A DNA stretch of 64,000 nucleotides, taken from positions 62,001 through 126,000 of the forward strand of contig JAIEMN010000045.1 of assembly GCA_019752115.1 (NCBI GenBank), written 5' to 3'. This stretch comes from Gemmatimonadaceae bacterium (GTDB lineage Bacteria; Gemmatimonadota; Gemmatimonadetes; Gemmatimonadales; Gemmatimonadaceae). Below, one piece after another: positions 24,802 through 31,985 of the stretch. The notes below the pieces were generated by a model that worked only from the letters and a program-made list of their open reading frames with translations, made no database searches and was not told where the DNA came from. The first letter of the stretch is position 1, and each line of letters starts with the position of its first letter. A program made the position numbers and the translations under genes.

Positions 24802-26542
24802 TGATCTGGCGAGCTTCCTCCAGGCGCTCGAGCGCCGGGGGGAGCTCCACCGCATTCGCTGCGAAGTCGATCCCTATCTCGAAGTCTCCGAAATCACGCA
24901 ACGCGTGATTCGGCAGGGTGGCCCGGCGCTGCTCTTCGAGCGCGTGAAGGGCGCCGACTTTCCGCTCGCGACGAACATTTACGGCACGATGGACCGGCTC
25001 GTGCTCGGGATGGGCATCGAGCCGCGCGCGCTGGGTGAAGCGCTCATTGGCCTCATCGAGCGGCTCAATCCGCCCTCGCTCGACGCCTTCTGGAACAACC
25101 GCGACCTCCTCTGGCGCGGGCGCAACCTGCGCGTGAAGCAGGTCCGGAGCGCGCGAGTGCAGGAAGTAGTGGAAGCGCCGCGGCTGACGCGCATGCCGCA
25201 CCTCACCGGCTGGCCGCGCGACGGGGGCCCGTTCATCACCTGGGGCCCGATGCTCACGCAGGACCCGCGGAACGGGCGCCGCAACATCGGCCTCTATCGC
25301 TGCCAGATCTACGACGACACGACCACCGGTGTGCACTGGCAGTCACTCAAGGGCGGCCGCGCGCATCACTTCGAAGCCGAGCGGATGAACATCCCGCTCG
25401 AAACGGCGATCGTGCTCGGCGGTGATCCGCTCACCATGCTGGCGGCCATTCTCCCGCTCCCCGAAGGCTACGATGAGCTGGCGTTCGTGGGGTGGGTGCG
25501 TGGCACGCCCACGCCCATGGTGCAGGCCAAGACCATGCACATGATGGTGCCGGCCAACGCCGAGTTCATCGTGGAAGGCTACGTGGGCGCGCATGAGCGG
25601 CGCAGCGAGGGGCCGTTCGGTGACCACTACGGCCACTACTCCGAAGCGGCCGACTTCCCGGTGTTCCACGCCACGGCGGTCACGCGCAAGCAGCACGCGA
25701 TCTATCCTGGCACGGTGGTGGGGAAGCCGCCGCAGGAAGACAAGTTCGTGGGGATCGCCGCCGGCGAGATGATCGGGCCCCTGGTCAAGCTCATCCAGCC
25801 GAGTGTGCGCGACCTGTACGCCTATGACGCGGCGAGCTTCCACAACCTGGTGGGGGTGAGCATGGTGGAGCGGCATCCCACCGAAGTGCTCAAGATCGCC
25901 ATCGGGTTGAATGGCACCGGGCAGATGGCGCTCACCAAGGTCATGGTGATGGTGCTGGAGGACATCGACTGCCGCGACTTCCGCGCCCTCTTCCGCGAGC
26001 TGTGGCACCGCTTCGAGCCGCGCGAGAAGATGCTCATGATGCCGATCGCGCCGCTCGATACGCTCGACTACACGAGCTACATCATGCATGTCGGCAGCAA
26101 GGTGATCTTCGATGCCACCGGCCCCGTCATCGAGACCGAGCCGCCGCCGCGCGCCATCGCTGACCCGCGCGGCTGCGACGCGCGCATCACCGATCATCGC
26201 CTGTACGAAGGCTTCCTGGTCGTGGTCGTGCAGCGCGATCCGCGTGACGTGCTGGAGAAGCTCATTCGCTGGGAGCCGCTCGGGAAGATCCGCTTCATTG
26301 CGGCGGTGAGCGATGACGTGATGCTCGACGACGACTCCAGTCTGCTCTGGGGCGTCTTCAATCGCTTCGATCCGGCGCGCGACATGATCTTCGGGTCACA
26401 GACATTCATCGGCGCCAAGCCGGTATACGATGGCCGCATCGGCATCGACGCCACCATGAAGGAGGGATATCCGCTGCCGGTGACGATGCCGCAGCCAATC
26501 ATCGATCTCGTCGATCGCCGCTGGCAGGAATACGGTTTGTGA
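24776..26542 (+). CDS. mqnL: UbiD-family decarboxylase, probably MqnL of the futalosine menaquinone pathway
   Basis: UbiD enzymes use prenylated FMN to decarboxylate aromatic acids. The protein is 588 residues from TTG 24776; the open frame extends to 24719, but that start lies deeper inside hypB. The N-terminus FDDLASFLQALERRGELHRI is the usual UbiD beginning. Other family segments are IGLYRCQIYDD, EGPFGDHYGHYS and YPGTVVGKPPQEDK. The neighbour is a UbiA-like prenyltransferase overlapping by 4 bases, the pairing expected for menaquinone synthesis. Substrate assignment is from context. No UbiX flavin prenyltransferase is in the window. Confidence 0.75.
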   Translation: MQTSPLPFDDLASFLQALERRGELHRIRCEVDPYLEVSEITQRVIRQGGPALLFERVKGADFPLATNIYGTMDRLVLGMGIEPRALGEALIGLIERLNPPSLDAFWNNRDLLWRGRNLRVKQVRSARVQEVVEAPRLTRMPHLTGWPRDGGPFITWGPMLTQDPRNGRRNIGLYRCQIYDDTTTGVHWQSLKGGRAHHFEAERMNIPLETAIVLGGDPLTMLAAILPLPEGYDELAFVGWVRGTPTPMVQAKTMHMMVPANAEFIVEGYVGAHERRSEGPFGDHYGHYSEAADFPVFHATAVTRKQHAIYPGTVVGKPPQEDKFVGIAAGEMIGPLVKLIQPSVRDLYAYDAASFHNLVGVSMVERHPTEVLKIAIGLNGTGQMALTKVMVMVLEDIDCRDFRALFRELWHRFEPREKMLMMPIAPLDTLDYTSYIMHVGSKVIFDATGPVIETEPPPRAIADPRGCDARITDHRLYEGFLVVVVQRDPRDVLEKLIRWEPLGKIRFIAAVSDDVMLDDDSSLLWGVFNRFDPARDMIFGSQTFIGAKPVYDGRIGIDATMKEGYPLPVTMPQPIIDLVDRRWQEYGL

Positions 26543-27450
26543 GCGCGCCCCACCCGCGAGTCCCGATGGACGGGCAGGTGATTGCCGGCGAGCATGTCGT
26601 CGTGCGGTTTCTGAATCTCGTCAAGTTTCCGCACACGCTCTTTGCACTGCCCTTTGCGCTGGTCGGTGTGGTGGCGGCGTCGTGGCACGCGCCGGTGACG
26701 CCGCGGTTGGTGGGGCTCGTGGTGCTGGCATTCACCTCCGCGCGCTGGGCGGCGCTGGCCTTCAACATGGTGGCCGATCTCCGCTTCGATCGCGCCAACC
26801 CACGCAATGCCAGGCGCGAACTGGCACGGGGCGCGCTGTCGGTGCGGCAGGCCTGGACGTCGATCGCCGTGGCGGCAGTGCTCTTCTTCTGGAGCGCCTG
26901 GGAGATCAATCCGCTCTGCTTGGCGTTGAGCCCTCTCGCCCTCGTCTGGATCATGGGCTACAGCCTGGCCAAGCGCTGGTTCGACTTCACGCAGCTCTGG
27001 CTCGGCCTCAGCCTCGCGATCGCGCCCGTGGGCGCGTACCTGGCCATCGTTGGTGCGTGGAGTACCCCCTGGTGGGTGCTCTGCACCATCGGCCTCGCGG
27101 TGACCGCGTGGGTGGCGGGGTTCGACATCTTCCACGCGCTCCCCGACGAGGAGTTTGACAGGGCGCACCAGTTACACAGCACCGTCACGCGGCTCGGGAA
27201 ACGCAACGCCCTCCGCCTCGCGCGCCTGCTGCATGGGGCGACTATTCCGCTCCTCGCCGTCTTCGGCTGGGGAGCGGGCTTTGGCTCCTGGTATTTCGGT
27301 GGGGTCACCGTCGCCGCGGTGCTCCTCGCGTGGGAGCACCGCCTCGTGCGGCACGATGATGTGTCGAAGGTGGGGCCCGCGTTCTTTCAGTGGAACGCGA
27401 TTCTGTCGGCCACCGTCTTCGTGAGTGCGCTGATCGACCGGCTGGCTTAG
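26539..27450 (+). CDS. mqnP: UbiA-family prenyltransferase, MqnP-like
   Basis: The enzyme attaches a polyprenyl chain to an aromatic quinone precursor in the membrane. The 303-residue protein has eight or nine spans. The first Asp-rich motif is FNMVADLRFDRANPRN and the second GFDIFHALPDEEFDRAHQLHS, matching the MqnP/UbiA-like pattern. The start is GTG 26539, overlapping the UbiD stop. With the preceding gene it links quinone synthesis to the hydrogenase operon. Its stop overlaps that of the convergent ferritin-like gene by 4 bases. Confidence 0.8.
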   Translation: MSAPHPRVPMDGQVIAGEHVVVRFLNLVKFPHTLFALPFALVGVVAASWHAPVTPRLVGLVVLAFTSARWAALAFNMVADLRFDRANPRNARRELARGALSVRQAWTSIAVAAVLFFWSAWEINPLCLALSPLALVWIMGYSLAKRWFDFTQLWLGLSLAIAPVGAYLAIVGAWSTPWWVLCTIGLAVTAWVAGFDIFHALPDEEFDRAHQLHSTVTRLGKRNALRLARLLHGATIPLLAVFGWGAGFGSWYFGGVTVAAVLLAWEHRLVRHDDVSKVGPAFFQWNAILSATVFVSALIDRLA

Positions 27451-28436
27451 GCCATGGCGGGAGCCAGCTGCGACACATCATACAGCTGGAGCAGGCGCGT
27501 GATGCGATTATTCGCGTGCTCGAGAACCGTGATCCCCTTCCATGTCACATCGTGGCCATCGACGAGCCCGTGGCTCGTCCACTGCAGCGTGGCCACACCG
27601 GGCGCCTCGGTCACGCTATCAATGCTCGTGGTCACAGTGGGGAAGGCGTGGCGATACGCATCCCAGAAGCGACGCGCGCCGTCGGCGCCCTGCTCCGGCG
27701 TGGCCGCACGCGGGCTGCTCAGCGTCGCGGTGCCGGCAAAGAGCGACACCATCCAGTCCACCGTGCCATCGGCTTCGAGCGACTGCAGCGCGTTGCGGAA
27801 CGCTTCCACGATGGTGGCGTGCGTCGTGCTTCGCGTGCGGACCATGTCGGGGCGATTCTGCTCCACGAACGCCATGACCTTGCGTGCCGCGGCTTCGAGG
27901 GGGTTCGCCACAAACGTATGCAGCGCCTCGGCGGCCGCGCTCACCGACCCGGCGAGCGACTGTTCGCCAAAGCCCGCGGCGCGCAGTTGCTCGGAGATCC
28001 ACGCATAGTGCCGCGCCTCTTCTTCGGCGGCGCGCTGCACGATGGGCGCCACGTCAGCCGGCCACGTCTTGCTGGCAAAGCGCGTGTACTTCTCCCGCAC
28101 TTGCCCTTCCACCACGCGCAGCGAGAGCAGTACGGTGGCATCCTTGCGCGTGGCCAAGCCGATGGCGCCACCCATCGCCTGCACGGCAATCTTGAAGGGG
28201 CCGGTGATGTGGGGCAGCTCGATGGCCATCGCACCGCGGCCGCGGACCACCTCGGCGAGCGTTTCGGCGCGCCGCTGGTGTTCGGTGCGGAAGCCGGCGA
28301 GCGCTTCCCGAACGGCGGCATCCTGCACGCTGTTGATCGCGACCGTGTAGGTCTCGACGGCGTCACGATCGAGCTGGATCAGGTCGTTCAGATCGGCAAT
28401 CAGCGTTGCGCCATCGGCGCGCCACGAATTCGGCAT
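27447..28436 (-). CDS. Ferritin-like (DUF2383-type) domain fused to a SnoaL/NTF2-like domain
   Basis: From ATG 28436, with ribosome site GAGAGGA 4 bases upstream, the protein has 329 residues. Residues 5-165 are long amphipathic helices with ferritin-like patterns (LNDLIQLDRDAVETYTVAI; EEEARHYAWISEQL) resembling PF09537-type four-helix proteins. Residues about 220-325 (GARRFWDAYRHAFPTVTTSI; VTWKGITVLEHANNRITR) resemble the SnoaL-like fold. The pairing of a possible diiron carrier with a small-ligand pocket is uncommon. Function is unknown. It is divergent from the UbiB-like gene across 119 bp. Confidence 0.6.
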   Translation of the reverse strand: MPNSWRADGATLIADLNDLIQLDRDAVETYTVAINSVQDAAVREALAGFRTEHQRRAETLAEVVRGRGAMAIELPHITGPFKIAVQAMGGAIGLATRKDATVLLSLRVVEGQVREKYTRFASKTWPADVAPIVQRAAEEEARHYAWISEQLRAAGFGEQSLAGSVSAAAEALHTFVANPLEAAARKVMAFVEQNRPDMVRTRSTTHATIVEAFRNALQSLEADGTVDWMVSLFAGTATLSSPRAATPEQGADGARRFWDAYRHAFPTVTTSIDSVTEAPGVATLQWTSHGLVDGHDVTWKGITVLEHANNRITRLLQLYDVSQLAPAMA

Positions 28437-28555
28437 ACGTTCCTCTCCCCTCACGGTGGTCTGGGCGAAATATTGGGAGACGCGCGGCGCAGGGCCATAC
28501 GGAGAACACCGACGACATCACGGCCGTCGGCTGAATCGCACCTCGAGGTGAGAAC

Positions 28556-30199
28556 ATGAGCGGCGGGCACTGGTCACGATATGCGCAGCTGGTGCAGCTG
28601 GCGTTGCGACACGGACGCCGCGACCTGTTGGCGCATGCGCAGGCCACCGACCTGCTCAGCCGTGACTTCCCCGACGAGCCACCATCGCGCGACGAGGAAG
28701 CGCGGGCTGAAGCACTCGCGCACGAGCTCGAGCGTCTCGGGCCCACGTTCGTGAAGTTCGGTCAGCTGCTCTCCACGCGCGCCGACCTGTTGCCGCCCGT
28801 CTATCTCGCCGCACTCGAGCGGCTGCAGGACCAGGTGGCCCCGTTTCCCTTCGCCGAGGTGCGCGCCACGGTGGAGCGGGAGCTGGGGTGCCCGCTGAGC
28901 GAAGCGTATCAGTGGTTCGAAGAAGTCCCGGTCGCGGCGGCGAGCCTGGGTCAGGTGCACCGCGCCGCGCTCCCTGACGGGCGCAAGGTGGCGGTGAAGG
29001 TGCTGCGCCCGGGGATCCGTGAACGGATCAAGGGCGATATCGCGGCGATGCAGAAGCTGCTGCGGTTTGCCCAGCGCGTGAGCGAAACGGCGTACCGCTT
29101 CGACTTGCTCTCGGCGGTGGAGGAGTTCCGCCGCGTCGTCGGGCGCGAGCTCGACTATCGCGCCGAGGCGGTGTTCCTGGACCGGCTGGGCACCAACCTG
29201 CGCGAGTATCCCAGTCTGGTCGTCCCGCACCCCATCATGTCGCACACGCGCTCGCGCGTGCTCACGATGGAGTGGATGGACGGGCGGAAGGTGACTGAGA
29301 TCCCGCTGGATGAGCTCGTCGCGATGAACGGCGCGCAGCTCGCCCAGGATCTCTTCCGCGCCTATCTCAAACAGATCCTGGTGGACGGCTTCTACCACGC
29401 CGATCCGCACCCCGGGAATGTGCTCCTCATGCCCGATGGGCGCCTCGCGCTCCTCGACGTGGGCATGGTCGCCATGGTCCCCGACATGTTCCGCGACCGG
29501 CTGCTGCGCCTGCTGGTGGCCCTCGCCGAAGGGAAGGGCGATGTGGTCGCCGATGTGTCGATCGAGGTGGGCGAGCTGACCGAGTTCTTCGAGGAGCGGA
29601 AGTTCCGGCGGTTGATCCGGGATGTCGTGGCCAACTACTCGGCCACCCCGGCCGCCAGCGTGAAGGGCGGCATGCTCTTTTTCGTGCTGGGGCGGGCGGC
29701 AGCGGATGCGGGGCTGCGCATGCCCCCCGAGTTTGCCCTGTTCGGGAAGACGCTGATGAACCTCGAGCATGTGGGCATGACATTGGACCCGCAGTTCGAC
29801 CCGAACGAGGCGGTGCAACGGTATGCCAACGACATCTTCGGGGAGCATCTGCGTCAGGGATTCTCCGCTCGCGCGATGCTGAGCACGGTGGCAGATCTCG
29901 ATGCACTCCGGCGGCAGCTGCCGTCGAAGCTGCAGCGGCTCTTGGACCAGTCGGAAGACGGGATCCCGGTGCGCATCCGCATCGCCGAGACCGACCGGTT
30001 CATTCGCGGCATCGACCGCATCGCGAACCGCATCACGGTGGGGCTCCTCGTTGCCGCCCTGATCGTGTCGGGGACGATGTGGGTCAACTACTCGGGCTTC
30101 ACGATCTTCGGGTTCCCCGGCATGGTGGTCGTGGGGTACGCGCTGGCCGCCGGTGGCGCGCTGGTGCTCATCCGCAACGTGATGACGAGTAACGACTAG
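28556..30199 (+). CDS. ubiB: UbiB/ABC1/AarF-family kinase-like protein
   Basis: These atypical kinases support quinone biosynthesis, probably by ATP-driven handling of lipid intermediates. The 547-residue protein has the family KxGQ motif as KFGQ (residues 67-70), the alanine-rich loop VAAASLGQVH, the lysine in KVAVKVLRPG, the catalytic-type segment YHADPHPGNVL and LLDVGM in place of DFG. Two C-terminal spans (TVGLLVAALIVSGTMW; MVVVGYALAAGGALVLI) anchor it. A ribosome site GAGGTGAG lies just before the ATG. It is close to the presumed menaquinone genes, which agrees with a quinone role. Confidence 0.88.
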   Translation: MSGGHWSRYAQLVQLALRHGRRDLLAHAQATDLLSRDFPDEPPSRDEEARAEALAHELERLGPTFVKFGQLLSTRADLLPPVYLAALERLQDQVAPFPFAEVRATVERELGCPLSEAYQWFEEVPVAAASLGQVHRAALPDGRKVAVKVLRPGIRERIKGDIAAMQKLLRFAQRVSETAYRFDLLSAVEEFRRVVGRELDYRAEAVFLDRLGTNLREYPSLVVPHPIMSHTRSRVLTMEWMDGRKVTEIPLDELVAMNGAQLAQDLFRAYLKQILVDGFYHADPHPGNVLLMPDGRLALLDVGMVAMVPDMFRDRLLRLLVALAEGKGDVVADVSIEVGELTEFFEERKFRRLIRDVVANYSATPAASVKGGMLFFVLGRAAADAGLRMPPEFALFGKTLMNLEHVGMTLDPQFDPNEAVQRYANDIFGEHLRQGFSARAMLSTVADLDALRRQLPSKLQRLLDQSEDGIPVRIRIAETDRFIRGIDRIANRITVGLLVAALIVSGTMWVNYSGFTIFGFPGMVVVGYALAAGGALVLIRNVMTSND

Positions 30200-30232
30200 A
30201 GATTCTGATCGACCAACTTTACCGGAGCAGCC

Positions 30233-30781
30233 ATGTGGGCACGTGAACAGATTGTCGAGGCGATTCTCGAGAGTGGCCCGTTCATCGGGGAGCGCAAGTA
30301 TGTGGAGCGCGGCGGCTACACCGTTTCGCGCGAGCCTCGGCTGTTCAAGGTGCTGCACGACAACAATCTCGTGCGCGTGGTGTTCCCCACCGACTGCAGC
30401 GTGGTGAGTGAAGGCGCCGTGGTGTGCATCACCACGCTCTTCGACATGGCCAAGGGCGAGAACATCTACGGCCACATCATCTGCGCCGGCCCGGGGGTGA
30501 ACACGCTGCTCAAGGCGAAGGACAACCCGATGCCGCCCGCCCCGCCGCAGGCGCCGCCCAATGGCGAGCGCGAAGTGCGCCGCTTCGTGGCGTGGAAGGA
30601 AGCGAGCTGGGTGAAGTTCCTGAACGACGAGCTCGACCTCGGCACGGACGTCGCCGGCCAGATCTGGATGGCCAACTTCTGGAAGGCGCTCGACCGGATG
30701 TTCGGCTACGGCTACCTGGTGAACTACGATCCGGATGTCGTCATCGCCGAGGCGATGAAGCAGGTCGCGATCGGGCGCTGA
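30233..30781 (+). CDS. Hypothetical protein of unknown family
   Basis: The 182-residue protein has a good ribosome site (GGAG, 5 bases before ATG). It has no signal peptide or span. The first 85 residues look like alternating strands (YTVSREPRLFKVLHDNNLVRVVF; AVVCITTLFDMAKGENIYG). A Pro-rich linker (NPMPPAPPQAPP) leads to a helical C-terminus containing DELDLGTDVAGQIWMANF. It follows ubiB by 33 bp on the same strand. I do not recognise a family. Confidence 0.7.
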   Translation: MWAREQIVEAILESGPFIGERKYVERGGYTVSREPRLFKVLHDNNLVRVVFPTDCSVVSEGAVVCITTLFDMAKGENIYGHIICAGPGVNTLLKAKDNPMPPAPPQAPPNGEREVRRFVAWKEASWVKFLNDELDLGTDVAGQIWMANFWKALDRMFGYGYLVNYDPDVVIAEAMKQVAIGR

Positions 30782-30800
30782 CCCGCGGTGCCGCGGGCGT

Positions 30801-31787
30801 TCAGCGCTTGAGGATCCAGCCGAGCGCGAAGCCTGCGGCGGCCGCCGCCGCCGCGACGCCGGCGAGCGTGGCGGTGGAGTGCCCGCTCGGCGCGACCGGC
30901 GCCGGTGCCGTGGGCATGGTTGTCGTGAGTGGGGCGAGCGTTTCGCCGGTGACACGCGGCTCGAGCGCCTGCACGAATTCATCGGCCGTAGCGTAGCGCT
31001 CTTCGGGGGCGCGGCTCAGCGCCTTGCGGATGACCTCGGCCACGCGATTCGGCACGCTCGGGCGCACGGTGGTGACGACACGTGCTTCGGTCGTCATCAC
31101 CTTGGCGATCACCGCCTGCGCGGTGGGGCCGGCATGCGGCACTTCACCGGCGAGCATTTCGAAGAGCAGCGTACCGAGCGCGTAGATATCGGCGCGGCCA
31201 TCGATCTCGCGTTCGCCGGCGGCCTGCTCGGGGCTCATGTACTGCGGCGTGCCGATCGACATGCCCGTCTGTGTGAGCCGCGTGCCACCGGCTTTGCGGA
31301 GTGCGAGCGCGATACCGAAGTCCACGACGATCGGCTGCCCGTGCTGCAGGATGATGTTCTCGGGCTTGAGATCGCGATGAATGACGCCGCGCGCGTGCGC
31401 GTAGGCGAGCGCATTGCCGATCCCCACCGCGATGCGCACCGCTTCATCCACCGAGAGCTGCCCCTCGCGCTTGAGGCGGGCGCGCAGCGTTTCGCCCTCG
31501 AGCAGCGGCATGACGTAGTACAGCAACCCGTTCGCTTCGCCGCTGTCGATGAGCGTGAGCAGGTTGGGGTGCTGCAGCGTGGCCGTGACCTTGATCTCGG
31601 TCAGGAACCGTTCGGCGCCCAGTACAGCGCCGAGCTCCGGGTTCAGGACCTTGAGGGCGACGTTGCGGTCATGCTTCAGGTCGCGCGCCTGGTACACCGT
31701 GGCCATGCCGCCCTTGCCGACGTGTCCTTCGACGAGGTAGCGACCAGCGAGGGCGGTTCCGAGTTCGGCGGTGTGGCTGCGGGGCAT
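30801..31787 (-). CDS. Short transmembrane Ser/Thr protein kinase without a sensor domain (K1)
   Basis: The 328-residue protein starts at ATG 31787. The Gly loop is VGKGGMATVYQARD, the catalytic Lys is Lys46 (VALKVL), the HRD motif is VIHRDLKPEN (Asp139), DFG is at about 156-158 and the APE segment is YMSPEQ. All catalytic residues are present. After a Thr/Pro-rich linker a single span (LAGVAAAAAAAGFALGWIL) ends the protein with only KR beyond it, so there is no extracytoplasmic sensor. Its sequence diverges most from the others in the array. It is divergent from K2. The upstream in-frame extension to 32723 is antisense to K2 and rejected. Confidence 0.88.
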   Translation of the reverse strand: MPRSHTAELGTALAGRYLVEGHVGKGGMATVYQARDLKHDRNVALKVLNPELGAVLGAERFLTEIKVTATLQHPNLLTLIDSGEANGLLYYVMPLLEGETLRARLKREGQLSVDEAVRIAVGIGNALAYAHARGVIHRDLKPENIILQHGQPIVVDFGIALALRKAGGTRLTQTGMSIGTPQYMSPEQAAGEREIDGRADIYALGTLLFEMLAGEVPHAGPTAQAVIAKVMTTEARVVTTVRPSVPNRVAEVIRKALSRAPEERYATADEFVQALEPRVTGETLAPLTTTMPTAPAPVAPSGHSTATLAGVAAAAAAAGFALGWILKR

Positions 31788-31816
31788 GACGTGTGGGATA
31801 GGGGCGGGACGCGAGA

Positions 31817-31847
31817 ATTGTAGCCGGTTCCGGCCCTGCGGCGCCAA
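31817..31847 (-). promoter_or_regulatory. Candidate sigma-70-type promoter of the short kinase gene
   Basis: On the minus strand TACAAT (31817-31822) is a good -10 box, 29 bases before the ATG at 31787. TTGGCG (31842-31847) is a possible -35 box. The 19-base spacing is long, so the -35 is tentative. The site is in the 198-bp gap between two divergent kinase genes. Confidence 0.4.
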
Positions 31848-31985
31848 TTCGGGCGGGGCCGTGTGGGGATCATCCATCGCCGGCCCGGCCGAGAATCCGC
31901 CCCGCAACCCCGTCGCCGGCCCCACGGAACCACGGGTCGGATCGTATCTTCGCAAGGGCTGACCCGTGTCCCCTCCCTGCCCGCC

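Noticed and set aside
30801-31787. K1 as an inactive pseudokinase
   Set aside because: It lacks a sensor domain but keeps the Gly loop, Lys46, HRD and DFG, so catalytic activity is expected.
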